This document shows positions 1 through 4,972 of a DNA stretch of 7,050 nt, piece by piece. Position 1 is the first letter of the stretch. Every line of letters begins with the position of its first letter. The notes beneath the pieces are model-generated. The model was not told the origin of the DNA, did not search any database, and worked only from the letters and a program-made list of their open reading frames with translations. Source of the stretch: Negativicutes bacterium UBA1444 (GTDB taxonomy: Bacteria; Bacillota; Negativicutes; UBA1444); NCBI GenBank assembly GCA_002329525.1, contig DCTI01000267.1, forward strand, positions 1 to 7,050, read 5' to 3'. A program made the position numbers and the translations under genes.

Positions 1-898
1 TGTACTCCGAAGCCGGCCAGCAGACTGTCGCTGCCCGAAGCCGGCCCAGTTCCGCCGCCAGTCGGGTCCGGATGAACCGATTGGCGGAAACGCCACCGAC
101 CAAGAGGACTCGCCGTGTTTTCGCCTTGTCCAGCGCCGCGGTCAGCGCCCGTCCCAACGATTCGGCGATGCAATGCTGCACGGCCGCAGCCACCGCCTTT
201 GGATCCGGGTCCGATTTCAGCCACCTGCGCACATGCGACTCCGGACCGGAAAAGCTGATCTCGCTACCGGCCACGGATACAGGTATGTCGAATTCGTCGC
301 CACGGTATTGTTCCGCCAGGGCTTCCAGATGCGGACCGGCCGGAAACGGCAGCCCCAGGGCAACCCCCACCCGGTCGACGAATTGCCCGGCGTGCAGATC
401 GTTCGTTCCGCCGACCAATTCCAGTTCCAGACGGTCCGTTTGCTGGCGGACCCGTAGGATTTCCGTGGTGCCGCCGGAAGCATGGACGGCCAGATAGTCC
501 GGGGGGAATTCCCCGCCGACCGACCATAACCCGGCCAAAATATGATTTTCCTGATGGCTGAGGCTAAATACGGGACAATTCAAGGCGGCGCCGATGGCGC
601 CGGCGGTTCCCGCCCCCGCCAAAAAAGCCGGCATATAAGAGTCCGGCACCGGCCGGGGACACGTCGAAACGCCGACCGCAGCAATCCGGGCCGCAGGTCC
701 AGCCGCCCCGCGCAGCCTGGCCATAACCACCGGTAAATTTCGGACATGCTGAAATACCATTTCAGACTGACTCAGGCCGCGGCCACCCGGCTTCACCGTT
801 AAAGGGATCCGGGCATCGGCGACCAAATGGTCGGCATCATCGATGGCGGCGACGGAAGTCGTGTAACAGCTGGTGTCGATCCCCACGAACACGTTCAT
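1..898 (-). CDS. TsaD/Kae1-like (peptidase M22 'glycoprotease') protein, 3' end cut by window edge
   Basis: An open frame of 299 codons runs from ATG at 898-896 off the left edge without a stop. It has the ASKHA-fold signature of the Kae1/TsaD family. The N-terminal phosphate loop is VGIDTSCYTTSVAA (residues 5-18). HQENH (115-119) corresponds to the TsaD HxEGH metal-binding pair. SGGTTE (141-146) is the second phosphate motif, FVDRVGVALGLPFPAGPH (173-190) matches the TsaD FDK-ARxLGLxYPGGP block, and GGVSAN (268-273) is the adenosine motif. The conserved TsaD DN(A) near the C-terminus would fall just beyond the edge, so the protein is probably complete outside the window. The N-terminal half differs from true TsaD: the SCDE motif reads SCYT, and the VPExASRxH segment is not recognisable. 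This suggests the paralogue often labelled O-sialoglycoprotein endopeptidase beside nusB in anaerobic Bacillota, rather than the t6A synthase itself. The ATG lies 1 nt after the nusB stop, implying translational coupling. Its substrate is unknown. Confidence 0.88.
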   Translation of the reverse strand, partial: MNVFVGIDTSCYTTSVAAIDDADHLVADARIPLTVKPGGRGLSQSEMVFQHVRNLPVVMARLRGAAGPAARIAAVGVSTCPRPVPDSYMPAFLAGAGTAGAIGAALNCPVFSLSHQENHILAGLWSVGGEFPPDYLAVHASGGTTEILRVRQQTDRLELELVGGTNDLHAGQFVDRVGVALGLPFPAGPHLEALAEQYRGDEFDIPVSVAGSEISFSGPESHVRRWLKSDPDPKAVAAAVQHCIAESLGRALTAALDKAKTRRVLLVGGVSANRFIRTRLAAELGRLRAATVCWPASEY

Positions 899-899
899 G

Positions 900-1313
900 T
901 TATTCCGGCAGGCCCCGCACCAACGATCCCAAAATGCCGTTCACAAACCGTCCCGACTCCTCGGACCCGTAATGCTTGGCCAGTTCCACCGCCTCATTCA
1001 CGGCGGCGCGCGGCGGGATCCGGCTCTCGCCGAACTTGATCTCGTAAATCGCCATCCGCGTGGCTGCGCGGTCCACGCCCCCCATCCGCTCCAGTTTCCA
1101 GTCCCGGGCCAGATCGGAGATGAGCCGGTCAATCTCCTCCTTATGCTCCCAGGTTCCTTGGACCGCCCATTCCACATACTCCCGGACGTTGTCAGGGACT
1201 GCTTCTTCCTGCATTTCGTAAACGGCGGCAATGACATCCCGGGGCGACCCGCCGGTAAAATCGAGATGGAACAAAATCTGCAAAGCCAGTTCCCGGGCTT
1301 TTCTTCGACTCAT
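900..1313 (-). CDS. nusB: Transcription antitermination factor NusB
   Basis: This 137-residue protein has the normal NusB length and motifs. The N-terminal helix SRRKARELALQILFHLDF (2-19) matches the family RR-AR--A-Q-L---D pattern. The middle carries DWKLERMGGVDRAATRMAIYE, followed by PPRAAVNEAVELAKHYG and the C-terminal ESGRFVNGILGSL, the most conserved NusB stretch. By family knowledge NusB binds boxA RNA together with NusE (ribosomal protein S10) and supports processive transcription of rRNA operons. It is all-helical and cytoplasmic. The ATG at 1313-1311 is preceded by AGGAG about 14 nt upstream, which is rather far, but the next in-frame start would remove the conserved N-terminal helix. 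The gene follows the DUF2273 gene by 21 nt and ends 1 nt before the TsaD-like gene, so it probably belongs to the asp23 operon. nusB next to asp23-family genes is common in Bacillota. Confidence 0.96.
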   Translation of the reverse strand: MSRRKARELALQILFHLDFTGGSPRDVIAAVYEMQEEAVPDNVREYVEWAVQGTWEHKEEIDRLISDLARDWKLERMGGVDRAATRMAIYEIKFGESRIPPRAAVNEAVELAKHYGSEESGRFVNGILGSLVRGLPE

Positions 1314-1334
1314 GATATTTTTTGACGCTCCTAT

Positions 1335-1562
1335 CTATCGATGGGTTCCCGGAGGCAACAGCTTATCCAAAATCTCCATCAAATCTTCCCTATCATCGAT
1401 CCGTTTCCCGACAAAATACCCCACGACCATACAAAACAACACAAACAAAGCCTGGAAAAAGCCAACGGCCAGAATCAGCAAGCCCAGGATAAAGCCGATG
1501 GAGACCCCCACGATCTTTCCGCTGTGCGCCCGCCAGATTTCCTGAAACAAAATCGGGTCCAT
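1335..1562 (-). CDS. DUF2273 small membrane protein of the Asp23 module
   Basis: The protein has 75 residues from the chosen ATG at 1562-1560. An upstream in-frame GTG (1580) would add six residues, but GGGGAGG at 1576-1570 sits 7 nt before the ATG and would be translated if the GTG were used, so the ATG is preferred. The protein is almost entirely a hydrophobic hairpin. Residues 17-52 (from IVGVSIGF to VVGYFVG) can form two closely spaced membrane helices, followed by the charged tail KRIDDREDLMEILDKLLP. Size, two-helix pattern and position just after amaP fit the DUF2273 family, which accompanies Asp23 and AmaP in Staphylococcus and many clostridia. The role of this family is not established; an accessory or stabilising part for the AmaP-Asp23 membrane assembly is inference. 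It begins 18 nt after amaP and ends 21 nt before nusB. Confidence 0.88.
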   Translation of the reverse strand: MDPILFQEIWRAHSGKIVGVSIGFILGLLILAVGFFQALFVLFCMVVGYFVGKRIDDREDLMEILDKLLPPGTHR

Positions 1563-1569
1563 GTTTTTG

Positions 1570-1576
1570 CCTCCCC
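1570..1576 (-). promoter_or_regulatory. Ribosome binding site that sets the DUF2273 start
   Basis: On the minus strand GGGGAGG lies 7 nt before ATG 1562-1560. It is a near-ideal Shine-Dalgarno sequence and argues against the in-frame GTG at 1580, which would place the SD inside the coding region. Confidence 0.8.
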
Positions 1577-1580
1577 GCAC

Positions 1581-2120
1581 TCAGTCCACGCGCGTCTTGC
1601 TTTTGAATTCATTGGAAATATCGTTCACCAGGATCCGGACTTCCGTCATCGTCAATCCCACAGTGTTTTTGAGATATTCCTGGGTCCGGGTCTGGATTTC
1701 GGCCGCCACCTTCGGAATGTTGTACTCGGGCCCTACCACGATCCGCATATCCACTTTGACCTCATCGCCCAATTGTTTGATATTCACTTTGGCATCGCGG
1801 ACCCCCCGGGTATGTCGGGCAGTTTTGGCAATCAAGTCTTCCACCGCGCCGATCGAGATTTCGACCACGCCCATTTCCGTCTGATGCACGATCTTGTTGG
1901 GGCCCCGTCGCGACCGCAGACCCGCCAGCAGCAACCGGATGCTGACCAGAAAAAAAATCCCGCCGATCAGAGCAGCCTCCCAGCGTCCATAAATCAGGGA
2001 AAGCCCCTGCTGCCAATATTGCTGGGGCAATATTTTCACCGACAGCAAAATGGAGAGCAACGAAAGAACCGTCAGCAATATGGTATAGATAGAAAGAATG
2101 ATCCGGTCAATAATACTCAT
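1581..2120 (-). CDS. amaP: AmaP-type membrane anchor with C-terminal Asp23-like domain
   Basis: The protein has 179 residues from ATG 2120-2118. A TTG at 2126 would add two residues, but it leaves only 1 nt to the AGGAGG at 2133-2128, whereas the ATG lies 7 nt from it. Two hydrophobic helices are visible, at about residues 7-29 (ILSIYTILLTVLSLLSILLS) and 49-67 (AALIGGIFFLVSIRLLLAG). A basic stretch follows (RSRRGPNK), then an Asp23-like (DUF322) domain at about 80-170: VEISIGAVEDLIAK, EVKVDMRIVVGPEYNIPKVA and VGLTMTEVRILVNDI align in pattern with the neighbouring Asp23. This architecture is that of AmaP, which in Staphylococcus aureus anchors Asp23 to the membrane. The C-terminal domain presumably faces the cytoplasm and contacts Asp23. 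The gene sits 11 nt after asp23 and its SD overlaps the asp23 stop, which suggests coupled translation in the same operon. Confidence 0.9.
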   Translation of the reverse strand: MSIIDRIILSIYTILLTVLSLLSILLSVKILPQQYWQQGLSLIYGRWEAALIGGIFFLVSIRLLLAGLRSRRGPNKIVHQTEMGVVEISIGAVEDLIAKTARHTRGVRDAKVNIKQLGDEVKVDMRIVVGPEYNIPKVAAEIQTRTQEYLKNTVGLTMTEVRILVNDISNEFKSKTRVD

Positions 2121-2127
2121 CGGCAAG

Positions 2128-2133
2128 CCTCCT
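2128..2133 (-). promoter_or_regulatory. Ribosome binding site of amaP overlapping the asp23 stop
   Basis: A perfect AGGAGG on the minus strand overlaps the asp23 TAG (2134-2132) and lies 7 nt before ATG 2120. It decides the ATG over the TTG at 2126 and points to coupled translation. Confidence 0.8.
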
Positions 2134-2539
2134 AGCGCAGCCGCAGCTCTTCATCCGTATCGCCTTGCGAGAAACCGACTCCCTGCACATGAACATTAAC
2201 CTCAATCACCGCGAGGCCGGTTGCGGTTTCCACGGCTTCCTTGACCTTCTCCTGGACCTGCAGCGCAACATCGGGAATACGCAGACCGTACTCGACGATA
2301 ATGTACAAATCCACGGCCACTTCCCGGGCCCCAACCTGAACCTTGACCCCCTTGGCGGGATTCTTTTTTCCCATCATCTCGGCCATACCGCCGATTAGCC
2401 CGCTGCTCATCCCGACCACGCCGGGAGCATCGGTTGCGGCAATGCCGGCGATGGAAGCGATGACCTCATCGGCAATGCGCACGCTGCCCAAATCCAGATT
2501 TTCGTCGCCGACCATACCGGTTTCCTTTGTGCTGTCCAC
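2132..2539 (-). CDS. Asp23/Gls24 family envelope stress protein
   Basis: The 135-residue protein is a single Asp23 (DUF322) domain at roughly residues 15-125. GSVRIADEVIASIAGIAA (18-35), DAPGVVGM, VKVQVGAREVAVDLYIIVEYG, IPDVALQVQEKVKEAV and a closing IEVNVHVQGVGF follow the family order. There is no signal peptide or membrane helix, so it is cytoplasmic and probably held at the membrane by AmaP downstream. Family members (S. aureus Asp23, B. subtilis YqhY) are abundant and linked to alkaline or cell-envelope stress, but the molecular function is unsettled. The start is GTG 2539-2537, chosen for the strong GGGGAGGGG (2553-2545) upstream. An internal ATG at 2515 has a weaker AAGGA site and would still keep the whole domain. 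It is the first gene after the efp terminator and follows a leader with a candidate promoter and dyad. The TAG stop overlaps the amaP SD. Confidence 0.94.
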   Translation of the reverse strand: MDSTKETGMVGDENLDLGSVRIADEVIASIAGIAATDAPGVVGMSSGLIGGMAEMMGKKNPAKGVKVQVGAREVAVDLYIIVEYGLRIPDVALQVQEKVKEAVETATGLAVIEVNVHVQGVGFSQGDTDEELRLR

Positions 2540-2544
2540 CCTGT

Positions 2545-2553
2545 CCCCTCCCC
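2545..2553 (-). promoter_or_regulatory. Ribosome binding site supporting the GTG start of asp23
   Basis: GGGGAGGGG on the minus strand lies 5 nt before GTG 2539-2537. It is stronger than anything before the internal ATG at 2515. Confidence 0.7.
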
Positions 2554-2582
2554 ATGTCGGGACTGCTTACCCATTCCAGTCC

Positions 2583-2612
2583 TTTATAATGATATTCAAC
2601 TCATTCAGTGAA
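2583..2612 (-). promoter_or_regulatory. Candidate sigma-A-like promoter for asp23 operon
   Basis: On the minus strand TTCACT (2612-2607, 4 of 6 to TTGACA) is followed after 18 nt by TATAAA (2588-2583, 5 of 6 to TATAAT) in an AT-rich patch. A start near 2576 would give a leader of about 37 nt before the GTG. A second pair further upstream, TTGACC (2648-2643) and TAAAAT (2628-2623), has better hexamers but only a 14-nt spacer. A promoter is expected here because an intrinsic terminator lies just upstream; which boxes are used is inference. Confidence 0.4.
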
Positions 2613-2616
2613 TATC
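2591..2616. promoter_or_regulatory. Dyad (8-bp perfect inverted repeat) upstream of asp23, possible operator
   Basis: GATATTCA at 2591-2598 and its exact reverse complement TGAATATC at 2609-2616 are separated by 10 nt. The centre-to-centre distance of the arms (18 bp) is somewhat under two helical turns. The element covers the candidate -35 box and most of the spacer of the putative asp23 promoter. This placement suits a repressor site. If transcription starts further upstream, it could instead form an RNA hairpin. No poly-U follows in the minus direction, so it does not look like a terminator. Confidence 0.45.
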
Positions 2617-2676
2617 CCTGCTATTTTATACATTTTTTCTTTGGTCAAAGCGGCGCGGTGAACTTTTCCATAGTAT

Positions 2677-2702
2677 AAAAATCCCGCCGAAACGGGATTT
2701 TT
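2677..2702 (-). terminator. Intrinsic terminator downstream of efp
   Basis: A perfect 10-bp stem (AAAAATCCCG at 2677-2686 with CGGGATTTTT at 2693-2702) encloses a 6-nt loop. Read on the minus strand, the stem ends in a T run at 2681-2677. It begins 31 nt past the efp TAA (2736-2734). The A/T-flanked stem is nearly symmetric, so it could also stop plus-strand transcription, but no plus-strand gene approaches it. Confidence 0.9.
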
Positions 2703-2733
2703 AAAACATGCTGCACTTTATTCGCCGGCAGGC

Positions 2734-3291
2734 TTATGCCCGTTCGATATATTCGCCCGTCCGGGTGTCGACCCGCAGGACATCGCCGACATTGATGAAA
2801 AACGGCACTTTCACGACATACCCGGTCTCCAGCTTGGCCGGTTTGGTGCCGCCGGTAGCGGTATCGCCACGGATTCCCGGGTCGGTTTCGACGACTTCCA
2901 GTTCCACGGCAACCGGCAAATCCACGCCCATGATCGCCCCTTGATAAAACTGCACGCTGATATTCATATTTTCTTTGAGGAAGTTTTTGGCATTGCCCAA
3001 TTGTTCGGACGTAATCATGATCTGCTCGAAGTTCTCGTTGTCCATAAAGTTGTAGGCGCCGTCCGATTCGTACAAATACTGCATCTGGCGGTTGTCAAGA
3101 TGCGCCCGGGCCATTTTTTCGCCCGCGTTGAAGGTTCGTTCCACCACGGCACCGGTGCGGATGTTCTTCATTTTCGCCCGTACAAACGCCGCGCCCTTGC
3201 CGGGTTTGACATGCTGGAACTCCACCACTTGCCAGGCATCCCCGTCCATTTCCACTGTCACGCCGTTTCGAAAATCATTACTCGAAATCAT
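2734..3291 (-). CDS. efp: Elongation factor P
   Basis: The 185-residue protein has the usual EF-P length and three-domain layout. Domain I (about 1-65) holds [25 protein letters not shown] sequence, with the loop PGKGAA carrying Lys32 at the tip. This is the residue that reaches the peptidyl-transferase centre and is modified in several bacteria (for example 5-aminopentanol on Lys32 in B. subtilis). Domain II (about 66-125) includes [15 protein letters not shown]. Domain III (about 128-185) ends with [16 protein letters not shown] and the closing [12 protein letters not shown], typical of the family. EF-P relieves ribosome stalling at consecutive prolines. The ATG at 3291-3289 has GGAG 5 nt upstream within a longer GGAGGGGTGGAG. 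The gene follows the M24B peptidase by 61 nt, as in B. subtilis yqhT-efp, and ends at a strong terminator. I see no convincing promoter in the 61-nt gap, so it is probably cotranscribed with aroQ and pepP. No EF-P modification gene is in the window. Confidence 0.98.
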   Translation of the reverse strand: MISSNDFRNGVTVEMDGDAWQVVEFQHVKPGKGAAFVRAKMKNIRTGAVVERTFNAGEKMARAHLDNRQMQYLYESDGAYNFMDNENFEQIMITSEQLGNAKNFLKENMNISVQFYQGAIMGVDLPVAVELEVVETDPGIRGDTATGGTKPAKLETGYVVKVPFFINVGDVLRVDTRTGEYIERA

Positions 3292-3352
3292 TTGTACTCC
3301 ACCCCTCCATATAAATGAAACCTTTGAAATCTTGTGTCCGGTAGCTGCTGGA

Positions 3353-4420
3353 TCAGGTCAGTTCCAACAATGCCTTGGGAGTCTGACTGAGGATGCGGCA
3401 ACCCGTTTCCGTCACCGCGACCAGGTCCTCGATGCGCACGCCGCCCCAGTCCGGCAGATATACGCCCGGCTCCACCGTCACCACCATACCGGCGGCCAGT
3501 ACGGCCTCGCCGGCCATCGGCGACAGCCGGGGACTTTCGTGGATGTCCAGTCCCACGCCGTGACCGAGTCCATGCCCGAACTGCGCGCCCAGTCCCGCCG
3601 CCTCGATGACTTGCCGTCCGGCCTTATCAACATCCCGGCACAGTGCGCCGGGACGGACAGCCGCCAGACCGGCCAGTTGCGCCGCCAACACCGTGGCATA
3701 AACCTCACGCTGGCGTTCGGACGCCCGGCCGACGCAAACGGTGCGGGTGATATCGGAGCGATACCCTTCGTGGGTGGCGCCAAAGTCGATCACGATAAAA
3801 TCGCCCCGCTCCAGTCGCCGGTCAGACGCCGTGCCATGCGGCAGCGCGGAGCGCGGACCACTGGCCAGGATTGTTTCGAACGACGGCTTCTCCGAACCCA
3901 GTTTCCGCATTTCATATTCCAGAGTCGCCGCCAATTCCTTTTCCGATGCGCCCGGCCGGATAAGCGGCAGCAACTTCGCCAGCGCGCCGTCGGCAATCGC
4001 CGCGGCGGCAGCAATCGTGTCAATCTCCGCCGCCGTTTTTATCATCCGCAGCGGTTCCAGCTGCACCGGCCGCCATCGGTCCGCCGCCACTTTCGTTTGC
4101 AGGCGCCGGTATTCCGAGACGGTCAGGCTTTCCTCTTCAAACCCGATGCTCTGCCAGGACTGCAGCTGCAGAAAATCGGCTGCCGCCTCCAGCGGATTAC
4201 CCCGGCTTAGAACAATTTCAAAAGCGGGAGCCATTTTTTTCGCCTGTTCAACGTAACGGGAATCGACAAAAATCTTTCGTTCGCCGGCCCCGACAACCAG
4301 CACGCCGGCCGTGCCGGCAAACCCGCTGAAATATCTGACATTCGTCCGGTTGGTCACCAAAACGGCGGTCAGATCCTGCCGCTGCAACCAGGACGACAAT
4401 CTATCCCATGAATCACTCAA
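3353..4420 (-). CDS. pepP: M24B family Xaa-Pro aminopeptidase (YqhT-like)
   Basis: The 355-residue protein has an N-terminal creatinase/prolidase domain (about 1-125) and a C-terminal pita-bread metallopeptidase domain (about 130-350). The five expected dinuclear metal ligands are present: Asp212 in VIDFGA, Asp223 in RSDITRT, His287 in [15 protein letters not shown], Glu317 in TVEPGVY and Glu331 in RIEDLV. Substrate-site histidines His195 (ALPHG), His283 and His294 are also present, so it is predicted active. It should remove N-terminal residues preceding proline from cytoplasmic peptides; a dipeptidase (PepQ-like) specificity cannot be excluded. The start is TTG 4420-4418, supported by AGGAG (4433-4429) with an 8-nt spacer that lies inside the last aroQ codons. 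The 4-nt gap to the aroQ stop suggests coupled translation. The proline-peptide peptidase next to EF-P, which helps make proline-rich proteins, is a conserved pairing in Bacillota. Confidence 0.94.
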   Translation of the reverse strand: MSDSWDRLSSWLQRQDLTAVLVTNRTNVRYFSGFAGTAGVLVVGAGERKIFVDSRYVEQAKKMAPAFEIVLSRGNPLEAAADFLQLQSWQSIGFEEESLTVSEYRRLQTKVAADRWRPVQLEPLRMIKTAAEIDTIAAAAAIADGALAKLLPLIRPGASEKELAATLEYEMRKLGSEKPSFETILASGPRSALPHGTASDRRLERGDFIVIDFGATHEGYRSDITRTVCVGRASERQREVYATVLAAQLAGLAAVRPGALCRDVDKAGRQVIEAAGLGAQFGHGLGHGVGLDIHESPRLSPMAGEAVLAAGMVVTVEPGVYLPDWGGVRIEDLVAVTETGCRILSQTPKALLELT

Positions 4421-4424
4421 TCGT

Positions 4425-4883
4425 TTAACTCCTGTTGTTCAAAATTCCGCAGGCCGCCTCCAACGCCAGCAGATACCCCTGCGCCCCCAGGCCGGCAATC
4501 TGTCCCACGGTGACCGCCGCGGTCACGGAGTGGTGACGAAATTCCTCCCGTTGATAGATGTTGGACAGATGCACTTCGATCGCCGGCACCGATACCGCCG
4601 CCAAGGCGTCCCGCACCGCCACGCTGTAATGCGTAAAGGCGGCCGGATTTATCACGATAAAATCATACCGGCCTTCCGCCGCCTGGATCGTATCCACCAT
4701 CACGCCTTCATGGTTGGTCTGGACACATTCGACCGACGCTCCCAGCTCGGCGGCCTTTGCCTGCAGCCGGGCATTCAGTTGCTCCAGGGTCAGCCGGCCA
4801 TAAACATCCGGTTCCCGTTGGCCAAGCAGGTTCAGGTTGGGCCCGTGCAGCACCAGAATCTTCGCAGAATGCAATGTATCCAT
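4425..4883 (-). CDS. aroQ: Type II 3-dehydroquinate dehydratase
   Basis: The 152-residue protein is full length for a type II dehydroquinase and carries its signature blocks. GPNLNLLGQREPDVYG (14-29) includes Arg23 and the catalytic Tyr28 on the active-site lid. QTNHEG lies at 55-60. INPAAFTHYSVAVRDAL (78-94) includes the substrate-binding Asn79. EVHLSNIYQREEFRHHSV (103-120) includes the catalytic-acid His105 and Arg116. GLGAQGYLLAL lies near the end. It converts 3-dehydroquinate to 3-dehydroshikimate in the shikimate pathway; the family forms cytoplasmic dodecamers. The ATG at 4883-4881 has an AAAGGCGG-type SD. It is followed after 4 nt by the M24B peptidase, matching B. subtilis yqhS-yqhT. 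A candidate extended -10 promoter sits in the 89-nt gap upstream, so aroQ may head a transcript with pepP and efp. No other shikimate gene is in the window. Confidence 0.97.
   Translation of the reverse strand: MDTLHSAKILVLHGPNLNLLGQREPDVYGRLTLEQLNARLQAKAAELGASVECVQTNHEGVMVDTIQAAEGRYDFIVINPAAFTHYSVAVRDALAAVSVPAIEVHLSNIYQREEFRHHSVTAAVTVGQIAGLGAQGYLLALEAACGILNNRS
4429..4433 (-). promoter_or_regulatory. Ribosome binding site of pepP inside the end of aroQ
   Basis: AGGAG on the minus strand forms part of the last aroQ codons (AGG AGT TAA) and lies 8 nt before the TTG start at 4420. It supports the unusual TTG start and coupled translation. Confidence 0.7.
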
Positions 4884-4913
4884 GGTTCCGCCTTTACAAC
4901 TTTTGATTTTTTA

Positions 4914-4943
4914 ATTTTATCACAAGTTCCCCGCGCTTGGCTA
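4914..4943 (-). promoter_or_regulatory. Candidate extended -10 promoter for aroQ
   Basis: On the minus strand TGATAAAAT (4922-4914) fits the extended -10 form TGn plus hexamer, with TAAAAT 5 of 6 to consensus. TAGCCA (4943-4938, 4 of 6 to TTGACA) lies 18 nt upstream. Transcription would start near 4907, giving a leader of about 24 nt before ATG 4883. The AT-rich patch stands out from the GC-rich surroundings. Its use as a promoter is inference. Confidence 0.4.
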
Positions 4944-4972
4944 CTCATCCGGCCAGTCCGGGCGAAAAAACC

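Noticed and set aside
1341..2135. Plus-strand open frame of 264 codons opposite DUF2273 and amaP
   Set aside because: Its His/Gln/Asp-rich translation mirrors antisense codons of membrane segments; there is no SD or domain, and it crosses two real genes.
2605..2630. SigB-type promoter (GTTT / GGGTAT) before asp23, as in S. aureus
   Set aside because: GTATAA and GGGATA occur but are only 7 nt apart, far from the 12-15 nt needed.
2601..2633. Ten-codon reading frame in the asp23 leader (ATG 2633 to TGA 2601), possible leader peptide
   Set aside because: No clear SD, no run of a regulated amino acid's codons, and no attenuator-like hairpin with a T run before asp23.
2645..2671. Eight-codon reading frame just after the efp terminator
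   Set aside because: Too short, no SD, and probably upstream of any asp23 transcript start.
3292..3352. Separate efp promoter in the pepP-efp gap
   Set aside because: The TTATAT-like box sits almost against the SD and has no -35 at a proper distance.
3092..4210. Plus-strand open frame of 372 codons opposite pepP and efp
   Set aside because: It lies antisense to two proteins with full family motifs, its own translation is rich in Arg/Gln/His with no recognisable domain, and GC-rich third positions of the real genes explain the lack of stops.
4950..4972. GC-rich inverted repeat near the U32 stop as a terminator
   Set aside because: The stem is only about 4 bp and, on the minus strand, the T run precedes rather than follows it.
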